Positions 16,368 to 27,158 are shown, counted from the first letter of the stretch. The stretch: DNA of 64,000 nucleotides from Cerina litoralis (GCA_022008415.1 JAIRBC010000012.1:1-64000), one strand, 5' to 3'. Translations and numbers: made by a program. Notes: generated by a model from the letters alone, not told the origin.

Positions 16368-17324
16368 ATGAAAGCAGTTACCAACGCCCTCCTGTCAATA
16401 GTTGTCCCGCTTTACAACGAGGAAGAAAATGTAGTGCTGCTCACCCAGAAAATCCATGAGAGTTTGGTAGGGTGTAGGTATGAGATAATTTATGTAGACG
16501 ATTTCTCATCGGATGCCACGCGCAAAGTGGTGAAGAACATGGGTGATGATAAAGTAAATCTCATCGAGTTAAAAAAGAATTATGGGCAGAGTTTAGCCTT
16601 GGCGGCCGGTATAGATTACGCCCACGGGGATTATATTATCACCATGGACGGCGACCTGCAGAACGATCCCAGCGATATTCCCCACATGTTGGAGTACGCA
16701 GTAAGCGGGGAATTCGATTTAGTTACGGGAATTCGTCAAAAAAGAAAGGATTCCCTTGTTAAAAAGATTCCCTCGAAGATTGCCAATTTTTTGGCAAGAC
16801 GGGTCACGAAACTAGACATTCAGGACAATGGTTGCGCCCTTAAGGTATTTACCAGGGATATAGCCAAGGAACTGAACCTATACGGTGAGATGCATCGATT
16901 TATAACCCTATTGGCTTATTTGGAAGGGGCCCAGATCAAACAGGTACCGGTAAAACATCATGCCAGACATGCCGGAGAGTCCAAATATGGTCTCGAACGG
17001 GTCTTTAAGGTGGTGGCCGATATGATGTTGCTTCTCTTTATACGAAAGTATTTTCAACGCCCCATACATCTCTTTGGTATTCTGGGGGTGCTGTTGATCG
17101 TTTTAGGGGTTACGATCAATATTTATCTTCTAATCGTCAAATTTATGGGTCATGATATCGGAAATCGACCGCTGCTAATTTTCGGAATGATGTTTATTTT
17201 GGCAGGGATACAATTGTTTACTATTGGTATAGTGATGGAATTATTGATTCGTACATACTATGAATCGCAGAAAAAAAGACCTTACCGCATTAAAAAAGTC
17301 TATGTTGGTGGTAAAGCAGCGTAA
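16368..17324 (+). CDS. Family 2 glycosyltransferase (DPM1/GtrB-like) with two C-terminal membrane segments
   Basis: A 318-residue GT-A enzyme. The N-terminal domain has SIVVPLYNEEENV, YVDDFSSDATRKV and the metal-binding MDGDLQNDP. The C-terminal part has two hydrophobic segments (near residues 228-250 and 262-285), as in GtrB-type enzymes that charge undecaprenyl phosphate with a sugar. The following gene overlaps and encodes a flippase-like membrane protein, so the pair may make and move a lipid-linked sugar. The donor sugar is unknown. Confidence 0.9.
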   Translation: MKAVTNALLSIVVPLYNEEENVVLLTQKIHESLVGCRYEIIYVDDFSSDATRKVVKNMGDDKVNLIELKKNYGQSLALAAGIDYAHGDYIITMDGDLQNDPSDIPHMLEYAVSGEFDLVTGIRQKRKDSLVKKIPSKIANFLARRVTKLDIQDNGCALKVFTRDIAKELNLYGEMHRFITLLAYLEGAQIKQVPVKHHARHAGESKYGLERVFKVVADMMLLLFIRKYFQRPIHLFGILGVLLIVLGVTINIYLLIVKFMGHDIGNRPLLIFGMMFILAGIQLFTIGIVMELLIRTYYESQKKRPYRIKKVYVGGKAA

Positions 17325-18180
17325 ACAATTTGTCACGATCTTTAAAATAGTCCTCAGTCTAATTTTGGTCTATTTTGTCTTTACTAAGATAAACTTTGCT
17401 GATGTTCTTTCCGTTATCGGTGGGGCCACCCCTTTTTTTTTGGTATTGGCCATTACCCTTTTTGTGTTATCGAAAGTTATTGCCGCATTTCGATTAAACC
17501 AATATTTTCATCGGTTGAATATTCCCTTGACCCAAAGCAGTAACTTAAAACTATATCTTTTGGGAATGTTCTACAATCTTTTTTTACCGGGCGGTATTGG
17601 GGGGGATGCTTACAAGGGATATCTGATTAAAAAGAGGTTCGATGTTGCCACTAAAAGGGTGGTAGCTGTTTTGGTGCTGGATCGACTCAGCGGTATGCTG
17701 CTATTATTTATTTATGCGTGTTTATTGGCGATGGTGATAAAAACCGGCGTGCTCTCCGATTTTAGAATATTTTTTGGATTAGGTACCATTACCAGTTTGA
17801 TGGTTTTTTGGTTTCTGAACAAAAGATTCTTCGCCTATGTTCTTCCGGTTTTTTGGAAATCGATAGGCTGCTCCTCCTTGGTCCAATTGGCCCAGTTGGC
17901 CAGTGTCTTTTTTATTTTGAAAGCGTTACATATCGATACGGATATTATGGCCTATTTACTTATTTTTCTCGTATCCTCCATAGTTTCCGTACTACCGTTG
18001 ACCATCGGGGGAATCGGAAGTAGGGAAGTGACATTTTATTACGGGGCCACATGGTTGGCCTTGGACCAAAATACATCGGTTAGCATCAGTATGGTGTTCT
18101 TTCTGATTACGGCAATGGTATCTTTGTGCGGTATCGCATTTCATTTCAAAAAACCCGAACTGATAGAGAAAAGATTATGA
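17302..18180 (+). CDS. Flippase-like / lysylphosphatidylglycerol synthase TM-region protein (UPF0104)
   Basis: A polytopic membrane protein of about 292 residues with around eight hydrophobic segments. The family pattern NLFLPGGIGGDAYKGYL is present in the first half, and LTIGGIGSREVTF near the C-terminus. Met at 17302 is preferred. An upstream Met at 17260 would add 14 residues. Either start overlaps the glycosyltransferase gene, so translation is coupled. Such proteins accompany GtrB-like transferases; actual flipping activity is inference. Confidence 0.87.
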   Translation: MLVVKQRKQFVTIFKIVLSLILVYFVFTKINFADVLSVIGGATPFFLVLAITLFVLSKVIAAFRLNQYFHRLNIPLTQSSNLKLYLLGMFYNLFLPGGIGGDAYKGYLIKKRFDVATKRVVAVLVLDRLSGMLLLFIYACLLAMVIKTGVLSDFRIFFGLGTITSLMVFWFLNKRFFAYVLPVFWKSIGCSSLVQLAQLASVFFILKALHIDTDIMAYLLIFLVSSIVSVLPLTIGGIGSREVTFYYGATWLALDQNTSVSISMVFFLITAMVSLCGIAFHFKKPELIEKRL

Positions 18181-18282
18181 GTTTATAAAATTCGGAATTC
18201 AGAATCCATATTTTGTACCTTGTGCTTGAGATGAATTTATAATCCTCGGAATGGTATTTGACCTAATTAATTATAATTTTAA

Positions 18283-19632
18283 ATGAAAATTATCATAGCA
18301 GGAGCGGGTGAAGTAGGCTTTCATTTGGCAAAACTCCTTTCCTACGAATCCCAGAATATTACCTTGATAGATAGCCATAAAGAGAGTTTGGCCTATGCGG
18401 ATACCCATTTGGATATCCGGGTTTTAAAAGGGGATGCCACCTCCATAGCGGTTTTAAAGGACGCTGGGGTAGACAAATCCGATTTGGTAATTGGGGTTAC
18501 TTCTTCCGAAACCACCAATATTACCTTATGTCTTTTGGCGAAACAGCTGGGCTGTAAAAGAACAATTGCCAGAATATCCAACACCGAATTTATAGATAAT
18601 AAGAAAGCTATAAATTTTTCCCAATTGGGGATAGACGAGCTCATCTCACCAGAGGAACTGGCGGCCACGGAAATCCAACTCCTCCTCAACCAGTCCGCCT
18701 TCAACGACACTTTTGAATTCGAGGAAGGTGCCTTGATCATCATCGGGGTTTCTATGCCCAAATCCGCACCTTTTATAGGCAAAATGGTTAAGGAAGTTGC
18801 CGAAATTTTTCCCGAGCTCCATTTTATGCCAATAGCACTGCAACGGAAGGGAACCCAATTTACTTTGATTCCTCGGGGGAATACGCTTTTTCAAGCAGGG
18901 GATCAAGTGTATTTTATTACCACTAAGACCGGGGTGGACGAGCTCTATAAGCTTACGGGCAAGCAGAAGAAGGAAATGAAGAACGTCATGATTTTAGGCG
19001 GGAGCAAAGTAGGTTTTAAAACCGCACGCGATTTATGTGCCAGTAGACTGAACGTTAAACTCATAGAGAAGAACAAGGATAAGGCGTTCGAGTTGGCCGA
19101 TGATCTTCCAAATGCCCTGATTATTAATGGGGATGGGAGAAATGTGGAATTGTTGGAGGAGGAAAGCCTTGAATCCATGGATGCCTTTATTGCGGTAACC
19201 GGCAATTCGGAAACCAATATTATGTCCTGTCTTATGGTGAAATCCAAAAACAATATTAAAACAATCGCACTTGTCGAGAATGTCGATTATTTTCAATTGT
19301 CCCATTCCATTGGTATCGACACCCTGATCAATAAAAAGCTATTGGCAGCAAATAATATATTCCGTTACGTAAGGAGAGGCGAAGTTGTTGCCCTTACCCG
19401 TCTAAACAACGTTAATGCGGAGATTCTCGAGTTTAGGGTAAAAGTTACATCGGCGGTCAATGGCAAGGCCATCCGGAATTTAGATTTCCCCCAATCGGCG
19501 ACGATAGGGGGCGTTGTACGGGACGGAGAGGGAATTATTGCCTTGGGTGGGTTTGAAATTAGGGAAGGGGATAGGGTTGTGGTCTGTTGTTTGCCTAGGG
19601 CGATTCCGAAAATAGAAAAATTGTTCCTGTAA
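18283..19632 (+). CDS. trkA: Trk system potassium uptake regulator TrkA
   Basis: A 449-residue peripheral protein that gates the K+ channel subunit TrkH in response to nucleotides. It has two tandem RCK units. The first begins IIIAGAGEVGFHLAKLL with Asp in TLIDSH. The second begins near residue 232 (NVMILGGSKVGFKTARDL). Each unit ends in a TrkA-C domain. The length is the usual double-RCK size. trkH follows after 18 nt, so the two form an operon. Confidence 0.95.
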   Translation: MKIIIAGAGEVGFHLAKLLSYESQNITLIDSHKESLAYADTHLDIRVLKGDATSIAVLKDAGVDKSDLVIGVTSSETTNITLCLLAKQLGCKRTIARISNTEFIDNKKAINFSQLGIDELISPEELAATEIQLLLNQSAFNDTFEFEEGALIIIGVSMPKSAPFIGKMVKEVAEIFPELHFMPIALQRKGTQFTLIPRGNTLFQAGDQVYFITTKTGVDELYKLTGKQKKEMKNVMILGGSKVGFKTARDLCASRLNVKLIEKNKDKAFELADDLPNALIINGDGRNVELLEEESLESMDAFIAVTGNSETNIMSCLMVKSKNNIKTIALVENVDYFQLSHSIGIDTLINKKLLAANNIFRYVRRGEVVALTRLNNVNAEILEFRVKVTSAVNGKAIRNLDFPQSATIGGVVRDGEGIIALGGFEIREGDRVVVCCLPRAIPKIEKLFL

Positions 19633-19650
19633 TTCTAGTTTAATTATAAA

Positions 19651-21141
19651 ATGCGCATCAACTCACAGATTATCTTTCACCTTATGGGTTTACTATTGCT
19701 CTGCAATGGTTTTTTTATGCTTTCGGCGGCGGTTGTCAGTGGTGTATACAGTGATGGGGTTACATTGCACATTTCCCTGGCTGCGATTATTACCATGATA
19801 GTTGGGGTTATGGCCATGTTCCTTACCCGTGGGCACAAAAAGGAGGTCAAGACCAGGGAGGGATATATTATCGTAACCATGGGTTGGATTATCATGTCGG
19901 TATCCGGTATGTTGCCCTATCTTTTTTCCGGGGCTATTCCCAGTGTTACCAATGCGTTTTTTGAAACCATGTCTGGCTACACCACCACTGGGGCATCCAT
20001 AGTGGACAACATTGAGGGTTTGCCAGAGGGCATACTTTTTTGGCGCAGCCTTACCCATTGGATCGGGGGCATGGGGATAATTGTTTTGGCCATTGCTATC
20101 CTTCCCTTGTTGGGCATTGGTGGCATGCAGTTGTTCGCAGCGGAGGCACCCGGCCCCACTGGCGACAAATTGCACCCTAGGATTACGGATACGGCAAAAC
20201 GTCTATGGTTAATATATTTGGGATATACCATCGCCGAATCTATTTTGCTAAAGTTTGCCGGAATGTCTTATTTTGATGCCATCAACCATTCTATGGCCAC
20301 TTTATCTACGGGGGGGTTCTCAACCAAGAACGCTAGCTTGGCCTACTGGAACAATCAGCCGCTGATCCAATACATTGTTATCCTGTTTATGTTTTTGGCC
20401 GGCAGCAATTTTGTATTGAGCTATTTTGCCTTTAAAGGCAAGATACAAAGGGTGTTAAGGGATGAGGAATTTAGGTTTTATACGGGGTTTATTATAACGT
20501 TTACACTCATAGCCGCTTTGGTCATTTATTTTCAGGCGCATGTTCCCGTCTCCAATTACCATCCTATGGTATGGGGCGAAGGGGAGGGGGCATTTAGACA
20601 TGCCCTTTTCCAAGTGCTTACCGTAGTTACGACTACGGGATTTGTAACCGCCGATTTTACGAATTGGACCCCGTTTTTGACCATTTACTTTTTTGGGATG
20701 ATGTTTTTAGGAGGTTGTGCAGGTTCGACAGCGGGTGGTATTAAGGTGATGCGCCATCTCTTGATCATAAAGAACGGAGTGCTGGAATTTAAGCGGACCT
20801 TACATACCAACGCCGTTATACCGGTACGTTACAACAAGAAGACGGTAAAAGAGCATATTGTATACAACATAATCGCCTTCTTTGTGCTTTATATGCTGTT
20901 GTTTATCATTGGGGCCTTGGTACTCGGATTTTTGGGTCTCGATTTTGAGTCGGCCATTGGCGGGGCAGCCTCCTCTTTGGGCAACGTGGGCCCTGCATTT
21001 GGTACTTTGCACCCCTTGGCAAATTTTAATAGTCTTCCCGCCCTTGGTAAATGGTGGTGCAGTTTTTTGATGCTCTCCGGCAGGCTGGAACTCTTTACCG
21101 TACTTATCTTGCTCACCCCTTATTTTTGGAAGAAGGTTTAA
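19651..21141 (+). CDS. trkH: Trk/Ktr potassium uptake membrane subunit TrkH
   Basis: A 496-residue membrane pore subunit with four M1-P-M2 repeats. Selectivity-filter-like segments are SGYTTTGAS, TLSTGGFSTKN, TTTGFVTAD and LGNVGPAFG. GGCAGSTAGGIKVMR lies in the gating loop after the third repeat. It pairs with TrkA encoded immediately upstream. Transport is probably driven by the proton or sodium gradient, as in known Trk systems. Confidence 0.95.
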   Translation: MRINSQIIFHLMGLLLLCNGFFMLSAAVVSGVYSDGVTLHISLAAIITMIVGVMAMFLTRGHKKEVKTREGYIIVTMGWIIMSVSGMLPYLFSGAIPSVTNAFFETMSGYTTTGASIVDNIEGLPEGILFWRSLTHWIGGMGIIVLAIAILPLLGIGGMQLFAAEAPGPTGDKLHPRITDTAKRLWLIYLGYTIAESILLKFAGMSYFDAINHSMATLSTGGFSTKNASLAYWNNQPLIQYIVILFMFLAGSNFVLSYFAFKGKIQRVLRDEEFRFYTGFIITFTLIAALVIYFQAHVPVSNYHPMVWGEGEGAFRHALFQVLTVVTTTGFVTADFTNWTPFLTIYFFGMMFLGGCAGSTAGGIKVMRHLLIIKNGVLEFKRTLHTNAVIPVRYNKKTVKEHIVYNIIAFFVLYMLLFIIGALVLGFLGLDFESAIGGAASSLGNVGPAFGTLHPLANFNSLPALGKWWCSFLMLSGRLELFTVLILLTPYFWKKV

Positions 21142-21379
21142 CGGTATCGATAAAAATCCTTTTTATAACAACCTAATAACCGGAATATGTTGCCCATTAT
21201 TTTGGGATACCTTGTATGGGAGACCATTTTCCCGCAACGGTCTGCACCTAGTCCTCTTATATTTTAAGCGCTATCGCTGTCAATTTCATCAAAATAATAC
21301 GTTACCACAAAACAACTCATAGTCCAATAACAAATATTCCTACCCAATTAATTGCTTGTACGTCTGCATCGGGTTCCCC

Positions 21380-22126
21380 TTATTCCGAGACCAGGTTTTT
21401 TTTGGGATGCTCGCCATCTGCGTCTATTAGCCCATTTTTGGTCCGGGATAAAACTTTTACAAATCCCAAATAAAATAAAAAAGCGGATATCGCCATAAAC
21501 ACGTGGCTAATGTCTACATGGTTGAACCATTTGCTGATACTTATTTTTAAAGAAAAGAACAAAGCGGCACAAGCCGCCGCCACAACGGCCCAAAGAAAGT
21601 ACAGAACATCCCGGTTATGACCCCTTTTGATATAGTTGAAAATACTAAAACCGAATACAAATACGATCAAGCCGTAGGCAGAGTGGATTTCAACAAAAAT
21701 AAATGAGTCCATGTCAAAGAACCCGAACAGCAAATTTCCGTAGGCCAAACCGGCAAATACAATAAGTTCCAGTACGTTGAACCGATCAAAAAACCGGGTT
21801 AATTTTGAGCTCATCAAGGGTCTGGAATAGTAGATCATAGCGCGTTCCAATCGGTTTACGGCGTACATGGCAAAGGCCCATCCCAAAAACTTCCAGGAAG
21901 GACTAAGCGCGTAAAGAAATCCATGGCTTACAATAGCTCCGATAAAAGTAGCTAACCCCATACAAAAAAAATAAGCGCGGGCCTGTACATAAATTCGGTA
22001 ATCGGCCTTGTGGTCGATCAGCTTGAAAAAAGCATAGAAACAGACCAGGGCGACCAGCATATCGGTCAAAGTGGTGATGGGTTGGTCTATACGAATTCCA
22101 AATGGGTAAATGGAGGGTTGTTCCAT
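21380..22126 (-). CDS. Seven-TM membrane protein, DUF6962-like
   Basis: A 248-residue integral membrane protein with about seven hydrophobic segments, including YFFCMGLATFIGAIVSHGFL and a central IVFVFGFSIFNYIKRGHNRD. Its layout resembles the DUF6962 family known from Bacteroidetes; this is from memory. It is the most distal minus-strand gene of the copper arm, 112 bp after the CusB-like gene start-to-end orientation, and may be co-transcribed. Function is unknown. The C-terminal 20 residues are polar and cytosolic or periplasmic. Confidence 0.65.
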   Translation of the reverse strand: MEQPSIYPFGIRIDQPITTLTDMLVALVCFYAFFKLIDHKADYRIYVQARAYFFCMGLATFIGAIVSHGFLYALSPSWKFLGWAFAMYAVNRLERAMIYYSRPLMSSKLTRFFDRFNVLELIVFAGLAYGNLLFGFFDMDSFIFVEIHSAYGLIVFVFGFSIFNYIKRGHNRDVLYFLWAVVAAACAALFFSLKISISKWFNHVDISHVFMAISAFLFYLGFVKVLSRTKNGLIDADGEHPKKNLVSE

Positions 22127-22238
22127 AGTGGGGGCGAGATCGTGGATCCCTAGCTTATTATTGGGAATTTTCTATAAAAAAGGTGAAAGATACAAAGCTA
22201 ATTGCTTTGCACCATACCCCAGAGGCAAAAATAAAAAT

Positions 22239-23939
22239 TCATCGCCCCAATTCCCTTATCGTGCTACCACAATCCATCATATCCTCCCCAAAATAGGGAT
22301 TTCTTATTTCCTGCTCAAGACTCAACCAGATTGCGCCGCTGTGATCCTCGGCCATGGGGCACCTTTGTATAAAAATCTTTTGATCAAAGGAAGTTAAGCT
22401 AGATACCAAAGTGGTCAAAGCATCTGACAGGGTGGCAAAATGGTTGCGTTGATATTCCAGATCGTCGTTTTTAGCTATAAGATCGGCCATATCCTTTACC
22501 TTATCCATTTTTTTAAGGGCCACTGGCAGTAGTTGTGAAGTGTTAAGTTCACTTAATTTTTTCTCCAAAGCGGTTGCCATTTCCATAGCTTGGTCAGGAT
22601 TGGAGGCTACGAGGGCATCCTTTAGATTAAAATAGGAGGGAAGTAAAGATTCCAAACCAGCTTGAAAACCTTGGGAGAGGGATACTTCTTGCCTCAGTGC
22701 CGATGCTGTTGTCATCATGGAGTTTTTACCTTGCAATTGGGCAGCTGCATCTACCGTAAAGGCCCCGTGCGTAACAATGATATCCCCGGGTTTCAGGCCA
22801 TTATCAATTTCGTAGCTGTTCTCTGTTTCCTTGCCCAGGAGTACTTCCCGCATTTCAAAAATTGACTCTTCCGGTCTTGGTTTTACATATACGACAGATC
22901 GCTTTCCGGTCCAGAGGACAGCGCTTTTTGGTATGACTATTGAGGTAGCGGTATTATCTGACTGCCCTGCCAAATGGGCTTCTGTAAACATTCCAGGTTT
23001 TAATAGCTTATCCCTATTATCAAGTACCGCCCTTACCTCAACGGTTCGCGTCTTTGTATCGAGTACTGGATTTATAAAGGAGATTTTGGCATCGAATTCC
23101 CTGTTGGGATAGGCGTTGGTGGTCACTTTAATTTTCTGACCTTTTTTAATTAGCCTAATCTGGTTCTCATATGCGTCGAACGAAGCCCACACGGTATTTA
23201 AATTGGCCACTTTAAACAGGGGTACTCCGGTCCTGATATGATTGCCTTGCGCTACTAGAATTTCCGTGACTATACCGGTAACATGGGAACTAATAGTTAA
23301 GGTCTCGATAACTTTTCCGGTGCTTATTATTTGGTCCAATTGGGAATCGTGTATCCTCCAATTTTTAAATTTTTCCCTTACCGCTCTATAAAGCTGTGGC
23401 TGGTTCTCCCTCATTTTATAAGTTGTAAGAAGCTCTTGCTGTGCGCTTACAAGAGAAGGTGAATACACATCTGCTACGGGCTGTCCCATAGTTACCATTT
23501 GCCCCAGGGAAGTGACGTACAATTTTTCTATCCGTCCGTCAAAATGGGCCGGTTGGGTAGATTTTGTGTCTTCATTGACGATAATTTTGCCGGAAAGTTT
23601 CATTTCGTTTCCATTGAGGTTGCCTTCTCCGACTGTTGAGGTTTGAATGTTGGCCAGTGCCTGGGCATTTTCTGAAAGTCGAAATTGACCCGCTACAAGT
23701 CCGTCCCCGGAACTGTTGGCGGGGATAAGGTCCATACCACAGATAGGACAGTCACCGGGTTCCGGTAGCATGATCTGGGGGTGCATGGAGCACGTCCACA
23801 TTTGAACTGTGTTTTCGCCACCATGGTCGTGGACCTCGGATTTGGATCGACTTTCCTTATGGGAGTCGCTAAAAATGAAATATCCGCCCAACAATCCAAC
23901 GAGCAGGGCCAAGGTTATATAGAAAAAGTTACGCTTCAT
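22239..23939 (-). CDS. cusB: CusB-like RND periplasmic adaptor with heavy-metal-binding and DUF3347 domains
   Basis: A 566-residue membrane-fusion protein of a Cu(I)/Ag(I) efflux system. In order: an N-terminal membrane anchor (about residues 5-24); a heavy-metal-binding motif MWTCSMHPQI...[10 protein letters not shown] (about 47-75); barrel-sandwich and beta-barrel adaptor domains; and a C-terminal DUF3347 domain (about 430-560) with CPMAEDHSGAIWLS and NPYFGEDMMDCG. E. coli CusB is about 407 residues and lacks the last domain. The DUF3347 domain resembles the separate lipoprotein encoded at 26643, so two copies serve one operon. Confidence 0.9.
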   Translation of the reverse strand: MKRNFFYITLALLVGLLGGYFIFSDSHKESRSKSEVHDHGGENTVQMWTCSMHPQIMLPEPGDCPICGMDLIPANSSGDGLVAGQFRLSENAQALANIQTSTVGEGNLNGNEMKLSGKIIVNEDTKSTQPAHFDGRIEKLYVTSLGQMVTMGQPVADVYSPSLVSAQQELLTTYKMRENQPQLYRAVREKFKNWRIHDSQLDQIISTGKVIETLTISSHVTGIVTEILVAQGNHIRTGVPLFKVANLNTVWASFDAYENQIRLIKKGQKIKVTTNAYPNREFDAKISFINPVLDTKTRTVEVRAVLDNRDKLLKPGMFTEAHLAGQSDNTATSIVIPKSAVLWTGKRSVVYVKPRPEESIFEMREVLLGKETENSYEIDNGLKPGDIIVTHGAFTVDAAAQLQGKNSMMTTASALRQEVSLSQGFQAGLESLLPSYFNLKDALVASNPDQAMEMATALEKKLSELNTSQLLPVALKKMDKVKDMADLIAKNDDLEYQRNHFATLSDALTTLVSSLTSFDQKIFIQRCPMAEDHSGAIWLSLEQEIRNPYFGEDMMDCGSTIRELGR

Positions 23940-23969
23940 AAGTTGTACATTTTATACTTAACAGATGTA

Positions 23970-24060
23970 TTTGAAAAAGGAGAAAGGAGAAAAGAGAATG
24001 GCCTTTTTTTAGCTTAATAGATCTCTTTTTCTATGTTCTTTACTCTCTTCCCTCTTTTCT
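23970..24060. repeat. Purine/pyrimidine imperfect inverted repeat between copA and cusB
   Basis: A purine run (gaaaaaggagaaaggagaaa, 23972-23991, continuing in A/G) faces a pyrimidine-rich run (24026-24060). The RNA could form a long imperfect stem between the two cistrons. There is no other content in 23940-24066. Confidence 0.35.
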
Positions 24061-24066
24061 ATTTTT

Positions 24067-26571
24067 TCAATCGACCTTCACATTTCTTAGTCTCAGGGCA
24101 TTGCCAATGACCGAAACTGAACTAAAACTCATGGCCACAGCGGCTATCATGGGAGACAGCAAAATACCCAAAAATGGAAATAGCACCCCGGCAGCAATAG
24201 GAACTCCAATTGCATTGTAGATCAACGCAAAAAACAGGTTTTGTTTTATGTTGCGCATTGTGGCCTCACTTAAGTTACGGGCCTTAACGATACCGTGGAG
24301 GTCCCCTTTGACCAAGGTAATACCGGCGCTTTCTATGGCCACGTCCGTTCCCGTACCCATGGCGATACCTACGTTGCTTTTTGCCAAGGCCGGGGCGTCG
24401 TTGATGCCATCTCCGGCCATGGCAACGATCTTGCCTTCGGATTGTAATCGTTCTACCTCCTTCATTTTATTTTCGGGGAGCATACCCGCTTTAAAATCGC
24501 TGAGGCCCAGTTCTTCGGCTACCGATTTCGCGGTATTTTCATTGTCTCCGGTCAACATAATAACCACGATTCCGTGCTCTTGCAATACTTTTATGGCCTT
24601 TGCCGTAGTCTTTTTTATTTGATCTCCTATAACTACAAATCCGATGGCCTCTTTGTCAACAGCCAGATAAGAAACGGTTTTACCTAGATTTTGGTAGGAC
24701 CGGGCTTTTTGTTCCAGGGAGGATGTAATTTTGGCGCTGGCGTATTCCATCATCTTGGCATTTCCTAAAGCAACCTGCTTCTTGTCGATGGTTCCTTCCA
24801 CCCCTTTTCCGGACACGGCATTGAACCCTTCTACCTTAAGAATTTTGACTCCCTGCTCCCTTCCGTATTTTACGGTAGCGTCGGCGAGGGGGTGTTCGCT
24901 TTGGCTGTTAATGGAAACGATATATTGCAATACGGTTTCTTTCTTAAAATTTTCTGCAACGGTTCCTATTTCTTCCACGGTTGGCTTTCCCTCGGTCAGG
25001 GTACCAGTCTTATCAACGATCAGGGTATCTACCTTGTTCATTTTTTCCAGAGCTTCGGCATTCTTGATCAACACCCCATTTTGGGCCCCTTTCCCAACAC
25101 CTACCATAACGGACATGGGTGTTGCCAGACCAAGGGCGCAGGGGCAGGCAATAATCAGCACGGCTATGGCGTTCACAAAGGCATAGACGTAAGTGGGTTC
25201 AGGGCCCCAAATGGCCCAAACAATAAAGGTAATCACCGAAATAAGAACCACAATTGGGACAAAATACCCACTGACCTTATCCGCCAAATTCTGAATTGGG
25301 GCCCGACTTCGACTGGCGTCGTTTACCATTTTGATAATCTGGGAGAGCAGGGTATCGGAACCTACCTTTTCTGCCTTCATTAAAAACGACTGGTTGCCGT
25401 TGATCGTTCCACTATTCACCGAGTCGCCTACAGCCTTGCTCACAGGGAGGGGTTCCCCGGATATCATCGATTCGTCAACAGAGGTCTCCCCTTCGGTAAT
25501 TAATCCGTCCACCGGAATTTTATCACCGGGTTTTACCCGAAGAATATCACCTATTTCAATATCGTGAATGGAAACTTTATTTTCCTCGCCATCCACTACT
25601 TTTACTGCCGTGTTCGGGGCAAGTTTTAGTAGTTCCTTTACGGCAGAATTGGTTTTGCTATGGGCCCTGGCTTCCAGCATTTGCCCTAAAAGCACTAAGG
25701 TTAGGATGACCGTTGCAGCCTCAAAATAGACATGTACCGCTCCCGACTCCGTTTTAAATTGCGCCGGAAAGAAATCGGGGAAGAACAGTCCAAAGACACT
25801 AAAGAGCCACGCTGCCCCGGCACCGATGCCTATTAGGGTAAACATGTTTAGGTTCCATGTCCTTATACTTCTGTAGGCCCGTTCAAAGAACATCCATGTG
25901 GCGTAGAACACCACTGGAAGCGAAAGTCCGAACTGCACCCAGTTCCAATATTTTTCGGGCATAAGTTCATAGAACGGGTTAGTGGGCAACATGTCGCTCA
26001 TGGCGACCAAAAAGATAGGCAACGTAAAGGCTGCGGCCCACCACAATTTCTTCTTTAGTTTTTGATAGGTTTTCTCCTCCACCGATAGATCGGGTTCCAT
26101 AGGTACAAGGTCCATCCCACAGATGGGGCAGCTGCCAGGTTCGTTTTTCACAATTTCCGGGTGCATGGGGCAGGTATACTGGGTTTCCGATGAAGGAGCC
26201 AGACTTTGCTCCTTAACCAGGTCCATACCGCAAACCGGACAATCCCCAGGTTTGTCATAGGTCTTGTCACCCTCGCAATGCATCGGACAGTAAAAAGTAC
26301 CTGTCACCTCCGCGGAGGCGGAAGTCTTTTTCTTTGTGGTTGTATCATGATTATGGTTTCCAGGCGTATGAATGCTATAACTGCCTCCATCCTTTTTTAG
26401 AGCCTCCTGGAATCTTTCGATAGGAATATGCTTGTCCATTTCGATAACAGCTTCTGCTTTTTTCAGGTCTACCGTAGCCTTGGAAACCCCCGCTACAGCA
26501 TTAAGGGTTTTTTCCACATGGCTTCGGCAACCGTTACAAGTCATTCCGTGTATATGATAGGTGTGTGTCAT
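24067..26571 (-). CDS. copA: Copper-translocating P-type ATPase (P1B-1)
   Basis: An 834-residue inner-membrane Cu(I) exporter. In order: an HMA domain with GMTCNGC at about 9-15; two heavy-metal-binding motifs ([17 protein letters not shown] and [19 protein letters not shown]) before the membrane part; the CPC motif in [13 protein letters not shown]; the phosphorylation site DKTGTLTEG; and MLTGDN and [10 protein letters not shown] in the cytosolic domains. Tail residues YN and MSFSSVSV are those of the Cu-specific P1B-1 class. It lies in the copper operon between the DUF3347 lipoprotein gene and the CusB-like gene. Confidence 0.95.
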   Translation of the reverse strand: MTHTYHIHGMTCNGCRSHVEKTLNAVAGVSKATVDLKKAEAVIEMDKHIPIERFQEALKKDGGSYSIHTPGNHNHDTTTKKKTSASAEVTGTFYCPMHCEGDKTYDKPGDCPVCGMDLVKEQSLAPSSETQYTCPMHPEIVKNEPGSCPICGMDLVPMEPDLSVEEKTYQKLKKKLWWAAAFTLPIFLVAMSDMLPTNPFYELMPEKYWNWVQFGLSLPVVFYATWMFFERAYRSIRTWNLNMFTLIGIGAGAAWLFSVFGLFFPDFFPAQFKTESGAVHVYFEAATVILTLVLLGQMLEARAHSKTNSAVKELLKLAPNTAVKVVDGEENKVSIHDIEIGDILRVKPGDKIPVDGLITEGETSVDESMISGEPLPVSKAVGDSVNSGTINGNQSFLMKAEKVGSDTLLSQIIKMVNDASRSRAPIQNLADKVSGYFVPIVVLISVITFIVWAIWGPEPTYVYAFVNAIAVLIIACPCALGLATPMSVMVGVGKGAQNGVLIKNAEALEKMNKVDTLIVDKTGTLTEGKPTVEEIGTVAENFKKETVLQYIVSINSQSEHPLADATVKYGREQGVKILKVEGFNAVSGKGVEGTIDKKQVALGNAKMMEYASAKITSSLEQKARSYQNLGKTVSYLAVDKEAIGFVVIGDQIKKTTAKAIKVLQEHGIVVIMLTGDNENTAKSVAEELGLSDFKAGMLPENKMKEVERLQSEGKIVAMAGDGINDAPALAKSNVGIAMGTGTDVAIESAGITLVKGDLHGIVKARNLSEATMRNIKQNLFFALIYNAIGVPIAAGVLFPFLGILLSPMIAAVAMSFSSVSVIGNALRLRNVKVD

Positions 26572-26642
26572 TGTTTGGATATTAGATGTTAGATATCTGA
26601 TTCCTTAATTTTGGTGCGCTCTGAAATACCTATGTCTCTCGT

Positions 26643-27158
26643 CTACTGAATCGTCTCTTGGACCGTCCCACAACGGGGCATTTTTTCACCAAAATAAGGA
26701 TTTAGTATTTTCTTGGAATCGGACAACCACGCTGCTCCCTTGTGTTCGAAGGCCATGGGGCAGTATTGCTTATAAATTTCTCCCGATGCCAGGGATCCCT
26801 TGAGTAGGGGCTCTATTTCCGTACTCAATTCCTGAAACGCCTTTCGCTGCATTTCAATATCATCCGAGAAGGCAATCTCTTCGGCAGCGTTTTTGATCTT
26901 GGTTTCCGATACTTCATCTGCCAATTCTTGGGCGGCCTCTTTGGCGGCCATGGTATCGGAATTAAACAAGGCATCCCTTATATTCAGATATTGATCAAAA
27001 ATTGCTTCTTTTTCACTTTCTGTAAAGGTAATCCCAATCCCTTCTTTTTTCAAAGTTTGTTCTACCGAATTGGATTCGACTTTACTATTCGACTGTTTCT
27101 GATTCTCTTTACAAGATATTAGCAGTGCCACGAAGGCAAAAATTGAAATACTCTTCAT
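26643..27158 (-). CDS. DUF3347 lipoprotein of the copper operon
   Basis: A lipoprotein of about 171 residues. Met at 27158 is chosen because it gives a standard lipoprotein signal (MKSISIFAFVALLISCKENQ); a further Met at 27188 adds ten residues. The mature part is helical and ends with YCPMAFEHKGAAWLSDS and NPYFGEKMPRCG, where Cys, Met and His are candidate copper ligands. The same pattern ends the CusB-like protein at 22239. A periplasmic copper-binding or delivery role is inferred from this and the operon context. Confidence 0.85.
   Translation of the reverse strand: MKSISIFAFVALLISCKENQKQSNSKVESNSVEQTLKKEGIGITFTESEKEAIFDQYLNIRDALFNSDTMAAKEAAQELADEVSETKIKNAAEEIAFSDDIEMQRKAFQELSTEIEPLLKGSLASGEIYKQYCPMAFEHKGAAWLSDSKKILNPYFGEKMPRCGTVQETIQ

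Noticed and set aside
21180-21270. 26-codon ORF MLPIILGYLVWETIFPQRSA
   Set aside because: Too short, with no promoter or known relative.
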